Part shown: in pieces, positions 48,950 through 56,456 of the stretch | Layout: each line of letters opens with the position of its first letter | Position numbering within the stretch: the first letter of the stretch is position 1 | Source: Posidoniimonas polymericola | Lineage (GTDB): Bacteria > Planctomycetota > Planctomycetia > Pirellulales > Lacipirellulaceae | Length of the DNA stretch: 64,000 nt | Assembly: GCF_007859935.1 (NCBI RefSeq) | Contig: NZ_SJPO01000001.1 | Coordinates: 620,001 to 684,000, forward strand | Direction of reading: 5' to 3' | Notes under the pieces: model-generated | What the model was told of the DNA's origin: nothing | Seen by the model: the letters and a program-made list of their open reading frames with translations, nothing else | Database searches by the model: none | Program-made: the position numbers and the translations under genes

Positions 48950-50473
48950 CTTTATTTACTCCTACCAAACGAAGGTTTTGAGTTGCTCTGGCGGCTAGCC
49001 GAGATTGTGCTGTCGGGAAAGTTGGCCCTGCCGGTCGGTGATTCACGGGCAGTCCCCGTGAGTCGCCGCTGGCGGTTGTCTTTCGTCTCCGAGACAGGCG
49101 TGCGAGTGGCGCCCTGGTAGGGAGGGCCGCCAAGCGGTCGCGTTCGCCTTTGATAGTGGAGACAGCCTTGCTGCTCGTGCAATGAAAGACCCGTTGCAAG
49201 CCTCGCTCGTTCGCCACGGCCGCGTGCTGCGGTCCGTGTCGGTGCGATTCGTCGTGCCGGCGCGGCGCCGGCTCGATTCTGGGAGGTCGCCGCCGGCGCC
49301 GGGCAATCTGCCCAGGCCCGCACGCCGCCCACTTGCGTTTCAACCCCTTAGGAACCAACCCCTTGTTCTGTAAGTCGCCTAGAGACAAATAATTCTAACA
49401 CCCTGTCACCGCCAGCCGGGTGGGGGAACTTATTTGGGAGGAGTTTACGTTCGCGCAAAGTCCAACGCCTCGGCAAACGCGCCCGGCAAGAAACCACGTC
49501 GGTTGGCTTGCTGGCTTCGCGATCTCGCCCGTTGGCTTGTCTTGCGGAACGCCACCCAAATCAGAAGTTGCCCAACACACCTGACCAATAACGCCTGCCT
49601 AGCAGGTACGCCCTGCAGGTCGCTGCCCGTCGACACGCGGTCCGGAGACCGGCGTCCCGATGGCGGTCACGCCCTAATCTGCCCAGCGGTCCGGTTGCCG
49701 ACCCAGCGTCTGCTGAACTGAACCAGCGTCTGCTGAAACGGCGTGTCGCCGCGGCGTGCATCTGGCTCGCCCGGCTGCACGCGACAACCGAATTGCTCGC
49801 GTCCATCCTTGTATTGATTGGCGTCCCACTAGCTCCACCAGGGAAGCGAGCGAACGCCTTAAATCTCAACCTAGCAGCACCCGGCGGCAATCTGCCGCCG
49901 AACAATGCCCCTGCTAAGGCCGACTCTCCGAACGCAAGCAGCCACCGATCATCACCGCATCCATTTGCCAAGAGCTCGGTTGTCGAGTCACGGGCTCCAA
50001 GCGGGGGGAGGCCGGGCTGCGACATACCGCCTTTAAAGCGATGTCAATGGTCTGCACTAAATTTTAAGCACCCAGGCCGGCCGGTCCATAGCCAAAAACC
50101 GAAAAATCCTTACGATAGATCGATTCGGTCGGCTCCCCGAAGCTTGGCGGTGGTCTCTTCCTAACCACCTTTCAGCATCCGGACCTACGTTTGCAAACAG
50201 CACGGCCCCCTGATCGGACTGATTGCGTCGGCGTGGCGAGCGGGAATAATCTGCCTCCCCGAGGCTGCAATCCCGGGAGAGGACCCGCGTCGATGCAGCC
50301 GGCCTCCAAAACGCCGACCCTCAAAACGCCGACCCAAAAAACACAGCGGCCGAACGGAAAAGACTCCGCAGGGTCCCGAGCCTGGCGCCGGCCCGGCAAG
50401 CGAGCCAAGACTCACTGACCCTCGTCCCCAACTACGCGGCCGCACCGCAAACCGTTCTAACGATCGATTAACT
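48950..50473. other. 1.5-kb region without a credible gene upstream of rpoD
   Basis: No open frame here has a protein-like composition, a ribosome binding site and a start. Base composition falls to AT-rich patches near 49385-49440 and 50040-50110. Short repeats are present: CCAGCGTCTGCTGAA twice (49703-49737) and an AAAACGCCGACC unit twice (50293-50330). It may hold a long rpoD leader, one or more small RNAs, or a decayed gene. No known RNA family was recognised. Confidence 0.5.
49703..49737. repeat. Tandem duplication of CCAGCGTCTGCTGAA
   Basis: Two identical 15-base units begin 20 bases apart (49703-49717 and 49723-49737), with partly matching flanks. They may be a regulator site pair or a simple slip duplication. 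Confidence 0.55.
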
Positions 50474-51013
50474 ATGCACCTGCTCCCCTGTGCTTGCGGA
50501 AAGAGCATCCCGGTTGAGGTCTCCCAGGCGGGGGACCGCGTCACCTGCGAGTGCGGCGCCCAGGTCGAGGTCCCGCCGCTGAGGCAACTCCGCGAGCTGC
50601 CGGTGCAAGAAGACGCCGCCGCCCCCGTCACGCGGCCCAAGAGCGACTGGGCCGTGCACCAGGGGGTGCTGACTGCCGGCATGCTGATCGCCCTCACTCT
50701 GGCCGGCATCGGCCTCTGGCGGTGGGCCCACGAGCCCCCGATGCCCAAGGGCTTCGACGCCGAGGCGACCGGCCAGCGGGTCGACAACTTCGTCGACCAG
50801 ATGACCCCCGGGCAGGCCTACGGCCAGTGGGTCACCTCTTACTCGCAGAGCCGCGGGCTCGAGGTCATGCAGAGCGACCAGGAAGAGGCCCTCATCGCCT
50901 ACATCGGGCACCTCCGCCAGCTCCGCTGGGCCCTGCTGACCGGCGCCGCGGTGGTCGCCGTGCTGAGCGTGCTGCTCTACCTGCAACTCAAACCGCGCAA
51001 GCAACGGTCGTAG
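50474..51013 (+). CDS. Small membrane protein with zinc-ribbon-like N-terminus
   Basis: A 179-residue protein. The first 35 residues contain CACGKSIPVEVSQAGDRVTCECGAQVEVP, with two CxC pairs that could bind zinc as in ribbon domains. Two membrane helices follow at about residues 67-85 (VLTAGMLIALTLAGIGLWRW) and 152-172 (ALLTGAAVVAVLSVLLYLQL), with a soluble loop of about 65 residues between them. The start ATG lies in an AT-rich spot. No homologue with a known role is recognised. Confidence 0.75.
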   Translation: MHLLPCACGKSIPVEVSQAGDRVTCECGAQVEVPPLRQLRELPVQEDAAAPVTRPKSDWAVHQGVLTAGMLIALTLAGIGLWRWAHEPPMPKGFDAEATGQRVDNFVDQMTPGQAYGQWVTSYSQSRGLEVMQSDQEEALIAYIGHLRQLRWALLTGAAVVAVLSVLLYLQLKPRKQRS

Positions 51014-51036
51014 GATGCGGCTGCGTCGCCACTCGA

Positions 51037-52320
51037 CTAGCTCGCCAGCAGCGCCAGCCGCTCGGCCGGCGAGAGCTCCGAGACGCCCCCCAGTGGCCCC
51101 ACCCGGCACGCCCGCACAATGCTTAGGTCGTCGCGGTTGACGACCAACAGGTACCGAGTGAGCGCCTGCGAGCCTTGCAACAGGTAGACCGAGTCGGTCT
51201 CGGCCAATCGCCACCGCCGTAGCGCGGCGAGCGTCGGGTGGGCCGCCTTGATCGCCTCGAGCGACGGCTCGCCGGCGCGGACCCGCCGCATCCGCCGGCA
51301 GCCCTCGCAACGGCCCCCCTGCTGCGAGGCGTGGCTCACCTGCTGCCCGCAGCGTTTGCAGGCGACAAACTCGGAGGCCAGCGACAGCTCGCCCGACACG
51401 GGGCAGGGCTTGGTCAGCCCGGGGTCGACCCGCTTGCCGGTCGCGGCGCAGGTCACCAGGTCGCGGTCCAGCAGCTCGCGATCGCTCACCTCGCAGCGGC
51501 CGATCTCTTCGGCGGCGACAATGCCGAGCCCCTCCACCAACGCCAGCGAACGGGTCTGCCGCCCGGTGTGCGGGCATGTGACCAGCGGCGCCTCGAGGGT
51601 GCTGGCCCAGCCCTCGAATGGAGCCTTGAGCGTGGATTCGCCGATGGTGAACTGGATGTGCCCACTGACCCGCTTGGCCCACACCACGCCGGTCGGCAGC
51701 GGGGCGCCGGTTCCGCGGGGCGCCAGGCAGTGGGGCGGGGCCGGCAGGTGGAATTCGAGGTCCTTGGTGTGCGTCAGCCCGAGCTGGTCCGCCAGCGCCT
51801 GTGGCACGGCGTCCCCGTGCGAGTCGTACAGCGTGTGGACAAATGCCGGGTCGTCCCCGCCGGCGACCGAGGTCACCCGCACGAACGGCACGTCCTCGAA
51901 GTGGCAGCCGGCGATGTGCGACCGGCCGTTGGCCACTTGGTACGCTCCCAGCAGGGCGCCCGCCAAGTCGTGCACGCGTTCGGGCTGTCCCTCGGGCGCG
52001 AGGTTGGGGGGCGTTTCGAGGTCGGCGAGCCGCGCGATCAGCTGTCCGGCCAGCTCGGCCGCGCTGTCAAACCGCTCGCCGCTGGCGGGCACGTCCGCGT
52101 CGCGTTTGCGGCGGTGCAGCAACGACGAGCCGAGGCCGCTGCGGGCGGGCTTCTCGGCCGGCTCTGAGCCCTCGGCGAGTGGACGCAGCGTGAAGGCCTG
52201 GCCGTCGAACTCCATCGCCAGGTGGAGCCGGCCGGCCGACCAGTTGGCGAACGAACCCCACGGCTCCTGCCAGCCGCAGGGCTTGGTGGCTCCGATGGTT
52301 TCGGTGGGCGAGGGGGTCAC
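51037..52320 (-). CDS. Hypothetical protein with paired CxxC-type motifs
   Basis: A 427-residue cytosolic-looking protein starting with GTG. The C-terminal half has several cysteine pairs: CPHTGRQT, CEVSDREL, CAATGKRV, CPVSGEL, and CKRCGQQVSHASQQGGRCEGCRRM. The recurrent C-x2-[ST]-G-[KRE] pattern followed by a return strand suggests a series of small treble-clef or zinc-ribbon units, some with Asp/Thr in place of Cys. The N-terminal part is mostly unrecognised (LADLETPPNLAPEGQPERVHDL). The function is unknown. It converges with the zinc-ribbon-like membrane protein. Confidence 0.75.
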   Translation of the reverse strand: MTPSPTETIGATKPCGWQEPWGSFANWSAGRLHLAMEFDGQAFTLRPLAEGSEPAEKPARSGLGSSLLHRRKRDADVPASGERFDSAAELAGQLIARLADLETPPNLAPEGQPERVHDLAGALLGAYQVANGRSHIAGCHFEDVPFVRVTSVAGGDDPAFVHTLYDSHGDAVPQALADQLGLTHTKDLEFHLPAPPHCLAPRGTGAPLPTGVVWAKRVSGHIQFTIGESTLKAPFEGWASTLEAPLVTCPHTGRQTRSLALVEGLGIVAAEEIGRCEVSDRELLDRDLVTCAATGKRVDPGLTKPCPVSGELSLASEFVACKRCGQQVSHASQQGGRCEGCRRMRRVRAGEPSLEAIKAAHPTLAALRRWRLAETDSVYLLQGSQALTRYLLVVNRDDLSIVRACRVGPLGGVSELSPAERLALLAS

Positions 52321-52388
52321 GCTGATGGGGGCCCTTTGTGGGGCCGCTGATGGGTCGTGTTGGCTGACCGGCAGCGGCAGCGCCGCCG

Positions 52389-53174
52389 CTACTGCTTGTG
52401 CAGCACGTAAACCACGTCTTCGGTGCTACGGTTTATCTCAACTGGCGAATCGACATCATACGCAAAGTCGTAGGTCGCGACGCACTCCAAGCCGGGGACG
52501 CTGGCAATAAGATCGTCCATCTGCTCGGCCGTGTAGGTCCTGAAATCGAACTGATTCTTCAGACGGAACACCTTGCTCGGGGTATAAACGTCAAAGGTCA
52601 TGCCGACCGTCTCTTTGCGGGCGCGTCGGTCCACTTTGATCGACCACATGCGCGATAACACGCTGAGGTTTCCCCGCCGCGCGGCCCAGCTCTCCTCGCC
52701 GCTCATCGGCTGCCCCCGCGCGGGGGTGAGGTGCAGCCCCAGCACGTACAACCCTCCTTTCTTCAGCGACCGCGCAACACAACTCAGGTGGTCGTGCGCC
52801 TGCTGCTCGGTCGCCAGGTGGCGGAAGCTGTTGATCGTGTTGAACGAGGCGTCCACCTTCTGCTTGACGCGGTAGTCGCACATGTCGCCCACGACGGCGG
52901 TCTCTGGCAGGTTGAACTTGGCGAGCCGGTCGTTGCAGTACGCCACGGCCGCGGCGTTGAGGTCGTTGCCGCCAACCTGGTAGCCCGCTTGCGAGAACCG
53001 GTACAGCAGCCGCCCGGTGCCGCAGGCCGGCTCGAACAGCCGCTCGACCATCAGGTCGGTGTGCCGCTCGAACACATCCTCGAGGAAGTCCATCTCGGCC
53101 TTCCAGTCCGAGCCGAAGACTAGGTCGTAGTACTTCGGGTAGTCGTACAGGTTGCCTTGGATCGTCTCGATCAT
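52389..53174 (-). CDS. Class I SAM-dependent methyltransferase
   Basis: A 261-residue cytosolic methyltransferase. Motif I is LFEPACGTGRLLYRFSQAGYQVGGNDLN, with the Asp that binds the SAM ribose. Motifs II-III are AVVGDMCDYRV and INSFRHLATEQQAHDHLSCVARSLKKGGLYVLGLHL. The start ATG at 53174 is the natural N-terminus (MIETIQGNLYDYPKYYDLVFG). The target is unknown. Confidence 0.88.
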   Translation of the reverse strand: MIETIQGNLYDYPKYYDLVFGSDWKAEMDFLEDVFERHTDLMVERLFEPACGTGRLLYRFSQAGYQVGGNDLNAAAVAYCNDRLAKFNLPETAVVGDMCDYRVKQKVDASFNTINSFRHLATEQQAHDHLSCVARSLKKGGLYVLGLHLTPARGQPMSGEESWAARRGNLSVLSRMWSIKVDRRARKETVGMTFDVYTPSKVFRLKNQFDFRTYTAEQMDDLIASVPGLECVATYDFAYDVDSPVEINRSTEDVVYVLHKQ

Positions 53175-53322
53175 TGAACTCGCTAGGAAATATTGGTCGT
53201 TGGAAATCGGCTACTAGCAGGGGCAGCCTACCCCTCGCAGGGTGGGCTAGCCATTGACTCGCGTGGTAGAACCAGGGTGGATCATTCTAGCCCAATTCCC
53301 CTACCGCGACCGAGGCGCCCCC

Positions 53323-53787
53323 GTGACCCAGCCCACCACCGGAGATTTCCAGCAGCAGGTTAGGCTAATGCAGAGCATCTTTGCCGCGATGGTGCTCGGC
53401 CCGCTGGTCTTCGCCTTGGTCGTGCTGCTGGTGCTGCCGGGCGAAGGGGCAGGCGACGGGCCGCTCACCAAGATCGGGCTGATCGGCGGCTTTGGCGCGC
53501 TCTGCCTGAGCGGGCCGGTGGGCCGCGTGCTGCGGTCCCGCGGCGCGACGGCCGGCAGCCCGCTCGGCAGCTTCCTCACGGCGCTGATCGTGTCCGGAGC
53601 GATCCTCGAGGGGGGCGTGTTCCTGAACCTCCTTGCCCACATGCAGGAACGCTCGCTGTGGTCGCTCGCGATGGCCGCGTTGCTGTGGACCGCCCTGCTG
53701 TTCAAGTTCCCCGCCGAGACCCGCGTCCGGTCTTGGCTCGAGAAGCAAGAACTCGCAATCCGTGAAGCAGCGGCGTTTCGAAAGTAG
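53323..53787 (+). CDS. Integral membrane protein of unknown function
   Basis: A 154-residue protein with four predicted membrane helices (IFAAMVLGPLVFALVVLLVL, TKIGLIGGFGALCLSGPVG, FLTALIVSGAILEGGVFLNLLA, LWSLAMAALLWTALLF). GTG at 53323 is the most likely start; the frame is open further upstream. It is 77 bases upstream of the degenerate signal peptidase gene and could be expressed with it. Confidence 0.7.
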   Translation: MTQPTTGDFQQQVRLMQSIFAAMVLGPLVFALVVLLVLPGEGAGDGPLTKIGLIGGFGALCLSGPVGRVLRSRGATAGSPLGSFLTALIVSGAILEGGVFLNLLAHMQERSLWSLAMAALLWTALLFKFPAETRVRSWLEKQELAIREAAAFRK

Positions 53788-53864
53788 GAGCGATCCTGTG
53801 GTGCGGGAGGATCCTCGAGTTCCTGCCCCCGAGCCGACGACGCAATCGAAAACGTGTGCTCGCA

Positions 53865-54425
53865 ATGAAAAAGTCCGACTTACTCCTGAAAGGCGCTGTT
53901 GGCGCTGGCGTACTGGCGGTCGTCGCCTTGGTCATTGCGAGGGCGTTCTTTGTAGACCTTTATCGGATCCCCCAGGACGGAATGTACCCCGCTCTGCCGG
54001 CGGGCAGTCGGATTCTCGTTGCGCGTCGTCCCTACGGTGACGTGTCTGACGTAGAGCGAGGCGACGTGGTCGTGTTCCGACGCGATGAGGGCGGCCAGCC
54101 TTACAACTACATCTGGCGCGTCGTCGCGTTGCCGGGCGATCAGGTGGTCGCAAGCGATCGGGCGCTCAGCGTCAACGGTGTAGCCGTTTCGCGTCAAGAG
54201 ATCCGCGAAGTCAACGGCGCCACGGTATTTCAAGAGACTGTCGGTGACGCACGCTACGAGGTTGCGTTCAGCGCCGTGCCTCAGGCAACGCCGCCGAGCA
54301 TCTCGGTGGTGGTTCCTGCCGACCACGTTTTTGTGATGGGGGACAATCGGTACGGCGCGCGAGACAGCCGCTACTTCGGGCCGATCCCGTTTGGGTCGAT
54401 TTCCGGTAAGAAGATCTGGCCGTAG
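53865..54425 (+). CDS. Signal peptidase I homologue lacking both catalytic residues
   Basis: A 186-residue membrane protein of the S26 family with one N-terminal helix (LKGAVGAGVLAVVALVIARAFFV). Family boxes are all present: B-like IPQDGMYPAL, C RPYGDVSDVERGDVVVF, D YIWRVVALPGD and E GDNRYGARDSRYFGPIPFGSI. In box B the catalytic Ser before M is Gly39 (the family usually has S-M-x-P). In box D the catalytic Lys before R-V is Trp84. It therefore should not cut signal peptides. A true signal peptidase must be elsewhere. It may bind or present substrates, or be a decoy. Confidence 0.88.
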   Translation: MKKSDLLLKGAVGAGVLAVVALVIARAFFVDLYRIPQDGMYPALPAGSRILVARRPYGDVSDVERGDVVVFRRDEGGQPYNYIWRVVALPGDQVVASDRALSVNGVAVSRQEIREVNGATVFQETVGDARYEVAFSAVPQATPPSISVVVPADHVFVMGDNRYGARDSRYFGPIPFGSISGKKIWP

Positions 54426-54450
54426 GGCTAGAGCGCAGCCTGACAGCCCC

Positions 54451-54651
54451 TTAGACGCGGTCCAGCATCGAGCCGAACACGGCCGCCACTGCGCCGATGC
54501 CGGCGCCGATGAGTGCCCCCACCGCCGCGGCTTGATCGGGCCGGGGGCCGGGCTGGTCGCTGTTACGCCAGCGGATTGCGAACGCGACGATCGACCCACA
54601 CACGCTGTAGCCGATGATCGTGCCCAACATCTTTATCAGCACTGGGTCCAT
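54451..54651 (-). CDS. Small membrane protein with glycine-rich helices
   Basis: A 66-residue protein with two membrane helices (MLGTIIGYSVCGSIVAFAIRW and AAAVGALIGAGIGAVAAVFGSML). The second is Gly/Ala-rich and could insert or pack tightly. GGGAG lies eight bases before the ATG. It resembles small phage-like or stress membrane proteins only in shape; no homologue is recognised. Confidence 0.65.
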   Translation of the reverse strand: MDPVLIKMLGTIIGYSVCGSIVAFAIRWRNSDQPGPRPDQAAAVGALIGAGIGAVAAVFGSMLDRV

Positions 54652-54722
54652 CGCTCACGCTCCCGTCTACCGCTGACGACTAGTAAGTGCCCTACGGGTA
54701 GGTGCCCCAAGGGCGATTTGCT

Positions 54723-55136
54723 TCAGCCTGCGGGCACGAGCCTCAGCAGCCCCGCGGCGTACTTGCGGATCTGCTTGGGGGTCGGACCGTCGGCCAGGTT
54801 GGAAAGCATGTCGGCGATCTTCACTTCCCTGGCGATCGGGTTGCCGAGGATCGCCGACAAGTACGCCTCGTAGGCCACGCCGGGCGACTTGGTCAGCAAT
54901 TCGACCGCGTCGACAACCTCCGCGGGAACGCCCGCGGCGAGCAGCGATTCGCGGGTCTCGTCGGTGTCCTCGAGCACGTCGTGCAGCCAGGCGGTCGCGA
55001 TCAGGTTGGGGGAGTCGCCGACCCGTGCAACCACCGCCCGGGGGTGCTCGACGTACGGCGTGACGCCGTCGCGCCGGAACTGCCCGGCGTGCGAACGGAC
55101 CGCGATCTGCTCGGCGAGGTCGACTAGCGAGGTCAT
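54723..55136 (-). CDS. HD-domain protein, SpoT/Ppx-like hydrolase fold
   Basis: A 137-residue HD-type metal hydrolase domain. Metal ligands are visible: His in RSHAGQFRRDGVTPYVEHP, His-Asp in ATAWLHDVLEDTDET, and Asp in VKIADMLSNLAD. The pattern is that of the small SpoT/RelA-like hydrolases that remove pyrophosphate from ppGpp-type nucleotides or act on other phosphoesters. The second helix EAYLSAILGNPIAREVKIADMLSN is characteristic. It has no synthetase partner in the window. Confidence 0.85.
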   Translation of the reverse strand: MTSLVDLAEQIAVRSHAGQFRRDGVTPYVEHPRAVVARVGDSPNLIATAWLHDVLEDTDETRESLLAAGVPAEVVDAVELLTKSPGVAYEAYLSAILGNPIAREVKIADMLSNLADGPTPKQIRKYAAGLLRLVPAG

Positions 55137-55148
55137 GCTTGGCGTTGA

Positions 55149-55198
55149 GGGTCGGCGGGGAGGGTCGGCGGGGAGGTTGGGTGGGGAGGTTGGGTGGC
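55149..55198. repeat. Minisatellite of four 13-bp units
   Basis: Between the HD and DUF1080 genes lie about four tandem 13-base G-rich units: two of GGGTCGGCGGGGA, then two closely related GGTTGGGTGGGGA. It could form unusual DNA structures and vary in copy number. Confidence 0.75.
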
Positions 55199-55881
55199 TA
55201 GTTCGATTCCGCGCCGCCCTTGTCGAGCGGCCGGAGCGTGATGCTTGCGAACACCGCCCGAGTGCCGTGGTCCTGCAGCTCGATGCGGCCCCGGTCGCTC
55301 TGAAACACATCCTTCACGGGGCCGAACTTGCTGGCGCCGATCCGCTCGCGCCACTCGCTGCTGCCGCGATCGGCGTCGACCGTCTTCTGGCCGTTGAGCC
55401 AGTGCTCGGAGTGGTCGCCGCGGACAATGATCCGCGACTCGTTGTACTCGCCCGGCGGGTTGAGCTTCCGCGGCGTGATCGGCGCGTACAGCCCGTAGAT
55501 GCCGCCGGTCGACTGCTGGGGCGTCTGCTTGAGGGCGACGCCGTCGATCATCTGGTACTCGCAGCCCAGCCAGCCGGGGTGGCCGTAGACTCCCTGCTCG
55601 TAGAACCGGACGCGGTACTTCACGCCGCTGTTGCCGCGGGGCGGGATCTTCCAACGGAACGCCAGCTCGAAGTCGCCGTACTCCTCGGCCGTGTAGATCG
55701 AGCCGACATGCCCCGGGCAGACCAGCTCGCCGTCCTCGACCCGCCACCCCTTGGCGACCGGCTTGCCGTTCTTGTCGACCCACCCGTCGAGCGAGTGGCC
55801 GTCGAAGAGCTGAATCGTTTCGCCGGCGGTGACGGGCGCCACGAGGAGCAGCAGAAGAATCACGTGTTTGACGCCTGGCAT
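55198..55881 (-). CDS. Exported DUF1080 protein
   Basis: A 227-residue secreted protein of the DUF1080 (3-keto-disaccharide hydrolase) family with a concanavalin-like jelly-roll fold. Signature: LFDGHSLDGWVDKNG near the start, YTAEEYGDFELAFRWKIPPRGNSGVKYR, and IELQDHGTRAVFASITLRPL at the end. Signal peptide: HVILLLLLVAPVTA. Family members hydrolyse 3-keto-glycosides; here the substrate is not shown. Its stop touches the minisatellite. Confidence 0.9.
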   Translation of the reverse strand: MPGVKHVILLLLLVAPVTAGETIQLFDGHSLDGWVDKNGKPVAKGWRVEDGELVCPGHVGSIYTAEEYGDFELAFRWKIPPRGNSGVKYRVRFYEQGVYGHPGWLGCEYQMIDGVALKQTPQQSTGGIYGLYAPITPRKLNPPGEYNESRIIVRGDHSEHWLNGQKTVDADRGSSEWRERIGASKFGPVKDVFQSDRGRIELQDHGTRAVFASITLRPLDKGGAESN

Positions 55882-56081
55882 GCTTCACGACCCTTGGGAT
55901 CTGGGGCTCACACAACGCCGTGCCACCCGTGTGACGGACGGCGCCCGGCCCCCGGATATGTTCTGGGGATCAGTGTAGCAGCTCACAAATCGCCACGCCT
56001 ACTTTGCCGGGGGAAACCGGCAGGCGTAGACTAATGACGGCGCGAAGCTCGCGTCCCTCGTTTTTCAGCAAGAGGCTCGCA

Positions 56082-56285
56082 ATGCTCCTCGCCCACGACC
56101 TCGTCCAGACCACTCAAACCGTCACCCAGTCGGGCATCGGCCTCGGCTCGGCCATCGCCGTGGTCTGCTCGTGGGAACGCAACCGCTCGATCTTGTGGGC
56201 GATCCTGGCCGGGCTGCTGTCGTGGTTTTACGTGATCTACTTCGCGCTGACGCGCGACGAGAGCGAGACCAAGCGGCTCCGCTGA
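56082..56285 (+). CDS. Small membrane protein, 67 residues
   Basis: A 67-residue protein with two membrane helices (GIGLGSAIAVVCSWERNRSILWAILAGLLSWFYVIYFAL). The W-E-R-N-R-S-I-L-W-A motif links them and the C-terminus is charged (TRDESETKRLR). AGAGG lies at suitable spacing before the ATG. Similar tiny two-helix proteins are common in planctomycetes; the role is unknown. Confidence 0.7.
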   Translation: MLLAHDLVQTTQTVTQSGIGLGSAIAVVCSWERNRSILWAILAGLLSWFYVIYFALTRDESETKRLR

Positions 56286-56456
56286 CGCCGGCCGCCCGAG
56301 CTGACCTAGAAAACGTTCGACACCAGGTAGTCGGTCGGCCTAGAATCAGCTCACGCATCTCCTCTCGTCGGTTTGCGTCTTGACTACCCGATCCGCCTGC
56401 CGGATCGCACGGCGACCGGTTCAACGTCTTCTCTACGATCGCAGTGAGGCGAACTC

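Noticed and set aside
49434-49721. 95-codon frame in the rpoD upstream block
   Set aside because: Starts at TTG in a purine-rich stretch, has no protein-like pattern and no homologue recalled.
50042-50047. Perfect TTGACA on the minus strand considered as the rpoD -35 box
   Set aside because: No -10 box at 16-18 bases and the site is 1.1 kb from the start; most likely chance.
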